NCBI RefSeq assembly: GCF_016798245.1
Contig: NZ_JAEUZA010000001.1
Span: 542,221 to 606,220, forward strand
Direction of reading: 5' to 3'
Source: Alkalicoccobacillus gibsonii
GTDB lineage: Bacteria > Bacillota > Bacilli > Bacillales > Bacillaceae_D
DNA length: 64,000 bases
Every line of letters begins with the position of its first letter. The stretch's first letter is position 1. This document shows, in pieces, positions 44,531 to 52,711 of this stretch. The notes under the pieces are model-generated. The model did no database searches and was not told where the DNA came from. It was given only the letters and a program-made list of their open reading frames with translations. Made by a program: the position numbers and the translations under genes.

Positions 44531-45625
44531 ATGCAGGCTAAACCACAGCTCTACGGACTGCCCGCTTATAAACCGGGTAAACCAATTAGCGAAGTGAAAG
44601 AAGAATTAGGACTTAAGAAAGTAATCAAACTCGCATCTAACGAAAATCCATATGGTTCATCTGAACATGCAAAACAAGCCATTATTGATGCGGTGATGAA
44701 TTCTGCAATCTATCCGGATGGTTATTCTGGTGAGTTACGAAAAAAGGTAGCAAGTCATTTAAGCGTTAACGAAGATCAATTGATTTTTGGAAACGGGACA
44801 GATGAAGTGATTCAGTTTCTTTGCCGCGCCTTCTTAACACCAAATGATAATACAATTACTGCGGATCCAACATTTTCTCAATATAAATTAAATGCAGCAA
44901 TTGAAGGAGCAGAAATTCGCGAAGTTCCTTTAACAAAAGCTGGAGAACATAATTTAAATGAGATGCTGAATCAAATTGATGAGCATACAAAAATTGTTTG
45001 GGTTTGCAATCCGAATAACCCGTCCGGAAATTATATTGGGAAAGAGGAATTCGAACAATTTTTAAGTCAAGTACCTGAGCATGTCATTGTGGCTAGTGAC
45101 GAAGCGTATATTGAATACACAGTGGCAGATGATTATCCTGATACGATTCCATTATTAAATCAATATAAAAACCTAGTCATCCTACGTACTTTCTCTAAGG
45201 CGTACGGACTTGCATCGCTTCGAATTGGATACGGAGTCGCGCACCCTGAGATCATTCAAGTTATGGAACCTCTGCGCCCTGCTTTTAATACGACGGCCTA
45301 TGCGCATGCAGCAGCTATAGCAGCACTTGAAGATCAAGAGTTTGTTGAGCAATCAGCTAAGAGAAATCGAGAAGAGCTTGAAAAGTTTGAGGCATTCTGT
45401 CAAAAACATCACCTGTTCTTTTATCCTTCACAAACCAATTTTATCTTAATTGATTTAGAAATGCCTGGTGATGATATTTTTGCGTTTCTTCTGTCGAAGG
45501 GGTATATTACTCGGTCGGGACAAGCACTTGGGTTCCCAACGTGTATCCGAATATCGATTGGGTCAGAAGAAGAAAACGCTGGTGTATTACAGGCTTTAGA
45601 AGACCTTTTACAAGAACGCAAGTAA
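44531..45625 (+). CDS. hisC: Histidinol-phosphate / aromatic aminotransferase
   Basis: 364-residue PLP aminotransferase. Seen: KLASNENPYGSSEHAKQAI near 33, GNGTDEVIQFLCRAFL near 85, VWVCNPNNPSGNYIG near 153, SDEAYIEY near 185 and PLP Lys in TFSKAYGLASLRIGYG near 220. In bacilli one enzyme serves histidine synthesis and tyrosine/phenylalanine, which explains its place between trpA and tyrA. Two ATGs in a row (44528, 44531); the second has better spacing from GAGGTG. Confidence 0.93.
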   Translation: MQAKPQLYGLPAYKPGKPISEVKEELGLKKVIKLASNENPYGSSEHAKQAIIDAVMNSAIYPDGYSGELRKKVASHLSVNEDQLIFGNGTDEVIQFLCRAFLTPNDNTITADPTFSQYKLNAAIEGAEIREVPLTKAGEHNLNEMLNQIDEHTKIVWVCNPNNPSGNYIGKEEFEQFLSQVPEHVIVASDEAYIEYTVADDYPDTIPLLNQYKNLVILRTFSKAYGLASLRIGYGVAHPEIIQVMEPLRPAFNTTAYAHAAAIAALEDQEFVEQSAKRNREELEKFEAFCQKHHLFFYPSQTNFILIDLEMPGDDIFAFLLSKGYITRSGQALGFPTCIRISIGSEEENAGVLQALEDLLQERK

Positions 45626-45665
45626 GGATCTGAATCATAGGAACAAAGATGTTGGAGTGAAATGG

Positions 45666-46760
45666 ATGAAACGTGAAGTAGTAGTCATTGGGCTTGGATT
45701 AATCGGAGGATCCATTGCCCTTGGAATTAGAAAAGAACATGATGTCAAAATGATTGGGTTTGATATCAATGAAGATCAAGTGAGAATGGCCGTGTCCCTC
45801 GGTATTATTGACGAAAAAGCACATTCTTTAAAAATGGCTGTAGCTACCGCAGACTTAATCGTACTTGCTGTACCTGTGGCAGCATCAGAAAAGCTACTAA
45901 CAGACATGTTAAGCTTTACTTTTAAAGAAGGCGCGATTATTACAGATGTAGGTAGCACCAAACAAACCATATGTGCTAAAGCAAAGGAATTACAAAATAA
46001 GGTCTCCTTTGTTGGTGGACATCCTATGGCAGGCTCTCATAAAAGTGGTGTGAGTGCAGCTAAAGTTCATTTGTTCGAGAACGCTTTTTATGTGTTCACA
46101 CCTGATGAGGCTACCTCTCCACAAGTGATGGATACATTAAAGGATTGGCTTAAAGGTACAAAAGCAACGTTTCTTGAGATGTCTCCAGAAAAGCATGATG
46201 AAATTACAGGAGCGATCAGTCACTTCCCACATATTATTGCGGCTAGTTTAGTTCATCATGTGGAAACAGAAGAAGATCGCAATCCAACTGTTACAAGACT
46301 TGCTGCTGGAGGATTCCGTGATATTACACGAATTGCTTCCTCAAGTCCTGAGATGTGGCGTGATATCTTATTGCAAAATCAGTCGAGTTTATTACGATTA
46401 CTCGACACTTGGGACCTGGAAATGCAAAAAGTCAGGTCTTTACTCGAATCAAGTGACAGTGAGGGGATTTTCTCTTATTTTGAGCAGGCAAAGCATTTTC
46501 GTGAAAAGCTTCCTGAACGAAAAAAAGGGGCCATTCCAGCGTTTTACGACTTATTTGTTGATGTACCCGACCATCCAGGTGCCATTTCAGATGTAACAAG
46601 TATTCTTGCTCAATCTGATATCAGCTTAACGAACATTCGCATTTTAGAGACTCGCGAAGATATTATGGGCGTTCTGCGCTTAAGCTTCCGTTCTGAAGAA
46701 GACCGAGAACAAGCAAAAGAGCAGCTTGGATTACACACGTTTGAAAGCTATACTTTATAA
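45666..46760 (+). CDS. tyrA: Prephenate dehydrogenase with ACT domain
   Basis: 364 residues. NAD site VVIGLGLIGGSIALGI at 5-20, ITDVGSTKQTIC near 98, GGHPMAGSHKSGVSAA near 119, HDEITGAISHFPHIIAASLVHHV near 178, and a C-terminal ACT domain (DLFVDVPDHPGAISDVTSILAQSDISLTNIRI from 298) for feedback control. It converts prephenate to 4-hydroxyphenylpyruvate. ATG 45666 is after TTGGAGTG; GTG 45657 overlaps that site. The aroE (EPSP synthase) gene that follows in B. subtilis is absent. Confidence 0.94.
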   Translation: MKREVVVIGLGLIGGSIALGIRKEHDVKMIGFDINEDQVRMAVSLGIIDEKAHSLKMAVATADLIVLAVPVAASEKLLTDMLSFTFKEGAIITDVGSTKQTICAKAKELQNKVSFVGGHPMAGSHKSGVSAAKVHLFENAFYVFTPDEATSPQVMDTLKDWLKGTKATFLEMSPEKHDEITGAISHFPHIIAASLVHHVETEEDRNPTVTRLAAGGFRDITRIASSSPEMWRDILLQNQSSLLRLLDTWDLEMQKVRSLLESSDSEGIFSYFEQAKHFREKLPERKKGAIPAFYDLFVDVPDHPGAISDVTSILAQSDISLTNIRILETREDIMGVLRLSFRSEEDREQAKEQLGLHTFESYTL

Positions 46761-46766
46761 AATGAT

Positions 46767-46799
46767 GCCTCTAAGGGTTTTGCCTTGGAGGCTTTTTTG
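46767..46799 (+). terminator. Intrinsic terminator after tyrA
   Basis: A 10-bp stem (46767-46776 with 46783-46792, one G-T wobble), 6-base loop, six T. Confidence 0.9.
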
Positions 46800-46802
46800 C
46801 AT

Positions 46803-46848
46803 AAAAAAAGCCCTGTTACTTAAAGCGATAGCGCTTACAATAACAGGG
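46803..46848 (-). terminator. Terminator of the minus-strand small RNA
   Basis: Stem 46841-46848 with 46811-46818 (8 bp), an inner 5-bp stem, then seven T on the minus strand (A 46803-46809 on +). On the + strand no T run follows, so the terminator is directed to minus transcripts. Confidence 0.88.
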
Positions 46849-46905
46849 TCAGCAAATGTGCTGATTCAATAGTATGGATAGGAGTGGAGAGAAACCATAC
46901 GCTTA
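46803..46905 (-). ncRNA. Predicted minus-strand small RNA
   Basis: A consensus promoter (see the next entry) would start a transcript near 46905 that ends at a strong terminator at 46848-46803. In the RNA: a 6-bp hairpin (46895-46900 with 46872-46877) with a 17-base C/U-rich loop TTTCTCTCCACTCCTAT; a second hairpin (46864-46849, TCAGCA/TGCTGA); then the terminator with CCCTGTTA/TAACAGGG and an inner AAGCG/CGCTT stem and seven T. The only reading frame is about ten codons without a ribosome binding site. The C/U loop resembles anti-Shine-Dalgarno seeds of known Gram-positive small RNAs. Not recognised as a named family. Confidence 0.7.
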
Positions 46906-46911
46906 ACCTTT

Positions 46912-46939
46912 ATTATATAGAAAACGCTTACATTGTCAA
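46912..46939 (-). promoter_or_regulatory. Consensus sigma-A promoter with cre-like box
   Basis: On the minus strand: perfect TTGACA (46939-46934), 16-base spacer, perfect TATAAT (46917-46912). The spacer contains TGTAAGCGTTTTCT (46931-46918), one mismatch from the CcpA cre pattern, so CcpA would block polymerase. A second cre-like TGTAAGCGCTATCG lies in the terminator stem region. Confidence 0.8.
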
Positions 46940-47037
46940 TACATCTTTAAAAAAAGTCTATATTGTTTTTTGTTCTGTTCTTTCTTTTACCATCATAGCT
47001 TGTCTTAATAACGATTTTAACGTAAGGAGACGGGCTA

Positions 47038-47991
47038 ATGTATTTGTTAAATGAAGCGATACGGATTAAACACGGTCAAGTGTGTAAGCTTTCTTACGTA
47101 ATCAAAAATGGCAAGGTTGATTATATAAAAGAAAGAATGCCATATTGGAAAAATTGGCGAGTGGAGTCATCCTCCTTTGTGTTGGCACCTAGTAAAGTTG
47201 GCTTTGAATCCTCTTTTTTACGATCGGATCAATCCATGGAAAGAACGCAGATGGAGCGTAAGTGGTTACAATGCGGAGTGACGACTCTAGCAGTGACTAA
47301 GGCCGCTCAAAGTGAGAGGAATCTGTCGAAAGCTTTTCACGAGGCACACGAACAAATGAAAACAAGCACTCTCGATTATGTAATCGGTCTAACGATTCCC
47401 TTACGACTGTTAACACCGTCGCTTCTACATCAATGCCGACGTTTAAAAATCCCGTTTTTACAAGTCATGATAAATGAAGATACATTAAGTCACCTTCCTT
47501 GGAGCCACTTGTCAGATGCATTAGTGAGCTATCAAACCATGCTGCTACCACGTTATAGTGGACAGGCTTCTAAAAACCAAGTAACTGAGCGAAAATGGAA
47601 GGATTTTTGTAAGCAATATGGAATATCTACAGCAGGTACAGATGAGATTTGGACAAAGGAAACGCTACAAAAAAGTGGATTATATCCAACAAAAGGTGAG
47701 CTATTGATCGGAAGCGATGCCGATTATCTGTTATATCATCAGCACAAGGATCATTATATGACGAGGCGAGCCCGAATGGTTGCGGCAAGTGATAATCTTG
47801 ATTATGATAAAGATGAGCCAGCAATTGTTGTCCGTCGTGGACAAGTACTAAAGGCTGGGCCATCCTATTTCCTAAATAATCAAGGAAATTCACTGAGTAT
47901 ATTAAAGCCTAGACGCTTATTGTCAATTGAATATGCTTCGTCTACAATAGGCACACAGCACGTACAGGATGAGTTGAATCGAGTAATATAA
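47038..47991 (+). CDS. Unknown protein, degenerate amidohydrolase-like
   Basis: 317 residues; I do not recognise a named family. The ends look like the flanking beta-domain of amidohydrolases: N-terminal INEAIRIKHG/YVIKNGKVDYI/SSFVLAPSKVGFESSF takes the place where such enzymes have NGkI and PGfIDxHxH, and the C-terminal KGELLIGSDADYLLYH with IVVRRGQVLKAG resembles their closing GSDADxxxxD and xxxGxxV. The HxH metal motif is missing and no clear zinc ligands remain, so it may be a non-catalytic relative. ATG after AAGGAGACGG. It occupies the place of aroE between tyrA and ypiA. Confidence 0.6.
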   Translation: MYLLNEAIRIKHGQVCKLSYVIKNGKVDYIKERMPYWKNWRVESSSFVLAPSKVGFESSFLRSDQSMERTQMERKWLQCGVTTLAVTKAAQSERNLSKAFHEAHEQMKTSTLDYVIGLTIPLRLLTPSLLHQCRRLKIPFLQVMINEDTLSHLPWSHLSDALVSYQTMLLPRYSGQASKNQVTERKWKDFCKQYGISTAGTDEIWTKETLQKSGLYPTKGELLIGSDADYLLYHQHKDHYMTRRARMVAASDNLDYDKDEPAIVVRRGQVLKAGPSYFLNNQGNSLSILKPRRLLSIEYASSTIGTQHVQDELNRVI

Positions 47992-48011
47992 ACGGAGGAT
48001 TTGATTACTAC

Positions 48012-49262
48012 ATGACAATAATTAAAGAGGCGATTCGCGCAATTGAAGCAGGACAAACCGAAGAAGGGTTAAAAAAGCTTGAACGCGCTAGTCAAACCGA
48101 TAATCATGAAGATAAATTTACAGTAGCCGAGCTATTTTATGAATTAGGTCACACACAAAAAGCACAAGCGCTGCTTGATGAACTAATGGTACTTTATCCT
48201 GACGAAGGTAGTTTATCCGTTTTTTCGGCTGAGATGATGATTGATGATGACCGAGAGGACGAAGCCATAGAAATACTTCTGGAGATATCTCCTTCAGATG
48301 AGTCTTATTTGCAGGCACAAATTTTACTCGCTGACCTATACCAAATGCAATCATTAGATGAAGTTGCCGAACAAAAGCTTTTAGCAGCAAGTGAGCATGC
48401 ACCAGATGAAGTGATTATCACTTATGGCCTAGGTGAGTTCTATCTTGAAAGAGGCGATTACGCAAAGAGTATTCCCTATTTAAAAAAAGCGGTGCACCAA
48501 AAAGAAGATTTAAAAGGAGTGCCCGTAGAACTTAAGCTTGCAGAAGCCTTTAGTGCAACGGGTGAGTTTGAGGATGCATTAATTTATTACCAACGGGGTA
48601 TTGATGAATCAATGACTCCTGATGCGTTATTCGGATTTGGATTTACAGCGTATCAAGCAGGAGATATGACGGTTGCCATTGAACAGCTTGAAGCTCTCAA
48701 GTCACTCGATTCGGACTTTACGAGCTTATATCCTTACCTGGCTAAAGCATATGAATCCGAGAACCGCTTAACGGAAGCAGTTGAGGTATTAAAAGATGGA
48801 ATGTCTACAGATGAGTTTAATGATCAGCTTTATTTGCTAGCTGGTAAGATAAACTTTAAACAGCAGGATCCGATTCAGGGAGAAACAAATCTTCGTCAAG
48901 CTCTAGCGTTAAATCCATCTAATATGGAAGCTCTACAGACACTTGCAGCTTATTTACGGCACGATGAACAATTTGAGGAGCTACTTGAGCTATGCACCCA
49001 TGCAAGGTCCTACGGAGAAGAAGACGCTATGCTCGACTGGTACGAGGCCTTTGCATTACGCTCGTTAGATGAGTATGAGAGAGCTTATCCATTGTACGAA
49101 GAGGCCCTTCAAGCATTTAGCGATGATGTTGATTTTCTTGAAGAATATGCACACTTTCTGATGGAGTATGGGAAACGAGATTTGGCTTATACGTACTTCA
49201 AAAAGCTTCTTGAACAAAAGCCTGAAAGAATGGATATCATTGAGCTGCTTGAGGAATTCTAA
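48012..49262 (+). CDS. ypiA: TPR-repeat protein YpiA
   Basis: 416 residues made of about ten tetratricopeptide-type helical repeats (for example AELFYELGHTQKAQALLDELMVLYPDE, YGLGEFYLERGDYAKSIPYLKKAV, LAEAFSATGEFEDALIYYQRGID, YPLYEEALQAFSDDVDFLEEYAHFL). Length and position between the tyrA region and ypiB-ypiF-qcrABC match B. subtilis YpiA. TPR proteins bind partner proteins; its partner is unknown here. No signal peptide or membrane segment. Confidence 0.85.
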   Translation: MTIIKEAIRAIEAGQTEEGLKKLERASQTDNHEDKFTVAELFYELGHTQKAQALLDELMVLYPDEGSLSVFSAEMMIDDDREDEAIEILLEISPSDESYLQAQILLADLYQMQSLDEVAEQKLLAASEHAPDEVIITYGLGEFYLERGDYAKSIPYLKKAVHQKEDLKGVPVELKLAEAFSATGEFEDALIYYQRGIDESMTPDALFGFGFTAYQAGDMTVAIEQLEALKSLDSDFTSLYPYLAKAYESENRLTEAVEVLKDGMSTDEFNDQLYLLAGKINFKQQDPIQGETNLRQALALNPSNMEALQTLAAYLRHDEQFEELLELCTHARSYGEEDAMLDWYEAFALRSLDEYERAYPLYEEALQAFSDDVDFLEEYAHFLMEYGKRDLAYTYFKKLLEQKPERMDIIELLEEF

Positions 49263-49379
49263 ATTATCTCAGCAAAAAAGAGGATTTTCTTCTAACGCAC
49301 AGAAATGTAGTGTATAGCAACTAACTTGTTTCGAGTGTTAATGATGAGCTGTCAGGATGATCTTAAAGGAGGGAACGGA

Positions 49380-49937
49380 ATGGGAAATACGATTCCAGTT
49401 GTTGAAAAGAAGGACTTTCTTAAAAGCTTCTTAAAACAGTATGAGCTTAAGCGTCGTGAATGCGCATGGCTGTTAAACTACCTCATGAGTGATGATAACT
49501 TAATGGAACGAGTTCATTTTATTGAGCAAGCTGAACAAACACCTAAAGCACTTGTTATATCTGCTCAGGGTGTAAGCACCATTCCCTTTTCATTTAGAAA
49601 AAATCAGCATGTCACCACGGATGCCGAAAAAGCATTTCACGATATTCGCTTAAATCAAACAGAAGAAATTTATATTGAACTTCATTTTAAAGGGGCAAAA
49701 AGCTACTCGTTATATCTTGCGGTTCTTGAAGATAACCCGTATTTACCAGAAAACCAAAAACGTGCTGAAGTCATGGAGAATGAAGCCGAGCAATTGCTTT
49801 CTCATTCTTTGTACATGTTTAACCGGAAAAAGCTTTTAGAGCAAATTGATAACGCACTTGATACGCGGGATCAAACGCTGTTCATTCAGTATACGGAAGC
49901 ACTTCGTCTGTTAGACTCTGAGCATAATGGCACGTAG
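49380..49937 (+). CDS. ypiB: YpiB family protein (UPF0302)
   Basis: 185 residues. Seen: VVEKKDFLKSFLKQYELKRRECAWLLNYLMSDDNLMERVHFIEQAEQTPKALVIS, FSFRKNQHVTTDAEKAFHDIRLN, and IDNALDTRDQTLFIQYTEAL, the layout of the UPF0302/YpiB family found before qcrABC. The C-terminus may form a small IDEAL-type segment. ATG 49380 follows AAAGGAGGG; the frame is open further upstream. Function unknown. Confidence 0.85.
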   Translation: MGNTIPVVEKKDFLKSFLKQYELKRRECAWLLNYLMSDDNLMERVHFIEQAEQTPKALVISAQGVSTIPFSFRKNQHVTTDAEKAFHDIRLNQTEEIYIELHFKGAKSYSLYLAVLEDNPYLPENQKRAEVMENEAEQLLSHSLYMFNRKKLLEQIDNALDTRDQTLFIQYTEALRLLDSEHNGT

Positions 49938-49966
49938 AAGGCTCTCAACCTGAGAGCCTTTTGTTT
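49938..49966 (+). terminator. Intrinsic terminator after ypiB
   Basis: Perfect 10-bp stem (49938-49947 with 49951-49960), 3-base loop, TTTTGTTTTT region. Confidence 0.85.
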
Positions 49967-49992
49967 TTACATAGAAAAAGGAGTGAATGATG

Positions 49993-50442
49993 ATGAAGTG
50001 GACAACAAAAGATATTCAAACGTATCAGAAAGAGAAAGAATTCATTGATACACTATTAATTCCGCTTATGCCTCTCGGATTTCAACAGGAGCAAAAAAAA
50101 GCGGCGATGGCAAGTGAATATATTGAAATTCTCTCTCAGGAGTTAGAGCGCCTTTACCAAGGGAGAATGCTTCTCAGCCTGCCTTTTACCTATTATTCTG
50201 GTGAAAATATAGAAGATAAAGTAAATCGGTTAGAATCATGGATTGAGGCTTGGAAAAAAGACGGGATAAAACATATTTTACTTTTGACAAGTGATTCCAA
50301 CTGGAGAGAGGTAGATGTATCAGAACGGATTGAATGGGTGCCAGCCATTCAATTACAAGGATTAAGTGCAAAAGATCGCACAAATCTTTGTTCAGATGTT
50401 GCACAAGATTTGTCTTTAATTTTGACAAAAAAGTGGTCATAA
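49993..50442 (+). CDS. ypiF: YpiF family protein (DUF2487)
   Basis: 149 residues. Seen: MKWTTKDIQTYQKEKEFIDTLLIPLMPLGF, LSQELERLYQGRMLLSLPFTYY, and KDGIKHILLLTSDSNW, the layout of DUF2487 proteins located before qcrA. Three in-frame ATGs at 49987, 49990 and 49993; the last has the best spacing (about 8) from GGAGTGA. No membrane segment. The role is not known; the position suggests a link with the cytochrome bc complex genes. Confidence 0.8.
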   Translation: MKWTTKDIQTYQKEKEFIDTLLIPLMPLGFQQEQKKAAMASEYIEILSQELERLYQGRMLLSLPFTYYSGENIEDKVNRLESWIEAWKKDGIKHILLLTSDSNWREVDVSERIEWVPAIQLQGLSAKDRTNLCSDVAQDLSLILTKKWS

Positions 50443-50589
50443 AGTCACATTTATATGAAAACGGAACCAAACCGCCCATGATGAGATATTGCGCTATGAA
50501 ACCGGTTGTAGTATCATTACATTGTCCTAGTATTATTTCGTTTTATGTCCAATGATTGGGCTTACAATCTGTTGGTAGGAGGGAGAACC

Positions 50590-51081
50590 GTGAGCGAGAA
50601 AGAGCACAAAGTGTCAAGACGACAATTTTTGACGTATACGCTTACAGGTGTTGGTGGATTTATGGCGGCAGGAATGCTAATGCCAATGGCAAGATTTGCC
50701 CTTGATCCGGCTTTGAAAGCAAGTGCTGAATCAGACATGCATTATGTGTGTGAATTAGATGACTTGACTGAAGAACCACAACGATTTGTCTTTTCGTATG
50801 ATCAAGTAGACGCCTGGTATGAGTCAGAAGTGCAACACGAAGCGTACATATTTAGACAAGGTGATGATGTTATTGCCTTATCCTCTTCCTGTACCCATTT
50901 AGGCTGTACAGTAGCGTATCAGGAAGATCAAGGAGAATTTGCTTGTCCATGTCATGGAGGAAGATTTGAGAAAAACGGTAAAAACGTACCGAATTTACCT
51001 CCACAACGTCCGTTGGATAGGTATGAAGTATTAGTTGAGGATGGACGAGTATCAGTAGGACAAGTGAATCAGCAAACTTAG
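50590..51081 (+). CDS. qcrA: Menaquinol-cytochrome c reductase Rieske subunit
   Basis: 163 residues. N-terminal twin-arginine motif SRRQFLT at 9-15 before a membrane segment, then a Rieske domain: CTHLGC (Cys101, His103) and CPCHGG (Cys119, His122) hold the 2Fe-2S cluster, Cys106 and Cys121 form the disulfide. It passes electrons from menaquinol to cytochrome c. The GTG at 50590 is after AGGAGGGAG; the frame is open back to 50545. First of qcrABC. Confidence 0.95.
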   Translation: MSEKEHKVSRRQFLTYTLTGVGGFMAAGMLMPMARFALDPALKASAESDMHYVCELDDLTEEPQRFVFSYDQVDAWYESEVQHEAYIFRQGDDVIALSSSCTHLGCTVAYQEDQGEFACPCHGGRFEKNGKNVPNLPPQRPLDRYEVLVEDGRVSVGQVNQQT

Positions 51082-51096
51082 TGGGAGGCGTAGTGG

Positions 51097-51768
51097 ATGC
51101 TTCAAAAAATTTATGATTACGTTGATGAACGTCTAGATATTACGCCTATGTGGCGAGATATCGCTGACCATGAAGTGCCTGAGCATGTCAATCCTGCTCA
51201 TCATTTCTCAGCATTTGTTTATTGTTTTGGTGGATTGACATTTTTTGTAACAGTTATTCAGATCTTATCTGGTATGTTTTTAACCATGTATTATGTTCCT
51301 GATATTATTAATGCCCATGCTTCCGTATATTATTTACAAAACGAAGTAGCTTTTGGGGTCATTGTACGAGGAATGCATCACTGGGGAGCTAGTTTAGTCA
51401 TAGTTATGATGTTCTTACATACATTACGTGTCTTCTTTACAGGTTCATATAAGAAACCGCGTGAATTAAACTGGGTTGTAGGTGTGTTAATTTTCTTCGT
51501 TATGTTAGGTCTTGGTTTTACCGGTTACCTACTGCCGTGGGATAACAAGGCGTACTTCGCAACGGTCGTTGGACTGCAGATTGCTGAAAGTGTGCCAATT
51601 ATCGGTGACTTTACAAAAACATTGCTTGCAGGTGGAAACATTATTGGTGCGGCAACGTTAACTCGTTTCTTTGCCATTCATGTATTCTTTTTACCGGCAG
51701 CACTTCTTGGGTTACTAGGAGCTCACTTCTTTATGATTCGTAAACAAGGGATCTCTGGACCGTTGTAA
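51097..51768 (+). CDS. qcrB: Menaquinol-cytochrome c reductase cytochrome b subunit
   Basis: 223-residue cytochrome b6-type membrane protein with four helices. Heme-ligand histidines are seen in the two helices VRGMHHWGASLVIVMMFLHTLRVFF (near 89-113) and LTRFFAIHVFFLPAALLGLLGAHFFMI (near 188-215), with the GYLLPWDNKAYF stretch between. It holds the quinone sites of the complex. ATG after TGGGAGGCG, 15 bases after qcrA. Confidence 0.96.
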   Translation: MLQKIYDYVDERLDITPMWRDIADHEVPEHVNPAHHFSAFVYCFGGLTFFVTVIQILSGMFLTMYYVPDIINAHASVYYLQNEVAFGVIVRGMHHWGASLVIVMMFLHTLRVFFTGSYKKPRELNWVVGVLIFFVMLGLGFTGYLLPWDNKAYFATVVGLQIAESVPIIGDFTKTLLAGGNIIGAATLTRFFAIHVFFLPAALLGLLGAHFFMIRKQGISGPL

Positions 51769-51807
51769 GAACAAAACATGTGATTCTCGGCAAAAGGAGG
51801 GAACAAG

Positions 51808-52593
51808 ATGCATCGAGGAAAAGGAATGAAATTTGTTGGGGATTCCAGGGTAAAAGTGAATGGCAGAAAGCCAAACATACCAAAGGATTACTCAGAGTAT
51901 CCTGGAAAAACAGAGGCATTCTGGCCAAACTTCTTATTACGTGAATGGATGGTAGGTGCTGTGTTTTTAATGGGGTACTTGTGTTTAACCGTTGCACACC
52001 CTGCACCACTTGAAGGATTAGCTGATCCAACAAACTCTGCGTATATCCCGTTACCTGACTGGTACTTCTTATTTCTGTATCAATTATTAAAGTATACGTA
52101 CGCTTCTGGTGACTACAATGTACTCGGAACGGTCATTATCCCAGGGGTTGCGTTTGGTGCATTGTTACTTGCTCCATGGCTTGATACGGGCAAAGAACGT
52201 CGTCCTCAAAGAAGACCTATTGCTTCATCTATGATGCTGCTAGGGGTTATTGCGACCATTTTTCTAACATGGGAAGCTGTTGATCAACATGACTGGGTTG
52301 CAGCTGCGCAGCAAGGTCAATTAGTTGAAGAAGGTGACGTTGACATCAACATGGAAGCACAGGGTTATGAAATTTATCAAGCTCAAGCTACATGTTTAAA
52401 TTGTCACGGGGAAACATTATCAGGAACGGCAATGGGACCAAACCTTCTTGAAACAGAGAAATCTGTAGAAGAAATTATTGATGTGATTCATAATGGCCAG
52501 GGTGCCATGCCTGCAGATCAATTTGAAGGCTCAGAAGAAGAGCTTGAAATTTTAGCAGATTACATTGCAAATCATGGCGATGTAGAAGAATAA
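51808..52593 (+). CDS. qcrC: Menaquinol-cytochrome c reductase cytochrome b/c subunit
   Basis: 261 residues: a subunit IV-like part with three membrane segments (WMVGAVFLMGYLCLTVAHP, DWYFLFLYQLLKY..., SMMLLGVIATIFLTW) fused to a C-terminal cytochrome c with CLNCH at 196-200 and a likely Met ligand in GAMPADQF. This b-c fusion is characteristic of Bacillus bc complexes. ATG after AAAGGAGGG. The transcript ends at the hairpin at 52606. Confidence 0.96.
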   Translation: MHRGKGMKFVGDSRVKVNGRKPNIPKDYSEYPGKTEAFWPNFLLREWMVGAVFLMGYLCLTVAHPAPLEGLADPTNSAYIPLPDWYFLFLYQLLKYTYASGDYNVLGTVIIPGVAFGALLLAPWLDTGKERRPQRRPIASSMMLLGVIATIFLTWEAVDQHDWVAAAQQGQLVEEGDVDINMEAQGYEIYQAQATCLNCHGETLSGTAMGPNLLETEKSVEEIIDVIHNGQGAMPADQFEGSEEELEILADYIANHGDVEE

Positions 52594-52605
52594 GGGTATA
52601 ATAAG

Positions 52606-52682
52606 GATGTCTACTTAAATCAATTTAGTATGCTGGTAAAAGCTAGCGTCTAATATATGATTGTAGTAGGCATCTTTTTTAT
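52606..52682 (+). terminator. Terminator after qcrC with a large loop
   Basis: A 10-bp stem (52606-52615 with 52665-52674, one wobble) and six T. The loop is about 49 bases and has further partial pairing. Confidence 0.75.
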
Positions 52683-52711
52683 TTTACCTGAAAAGGAAAG
52701 AAGGGCATCTC

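Noticed and set aside
46878-46894. The GGAGTGGAGAG stretch on the + strand as a ribosome binding site of a small + strand gene
   Set aside because: No start codon with a useful frame follows, and this stretch is better explained as the complement of the C/U-rich loop of the minus-strand RNA.
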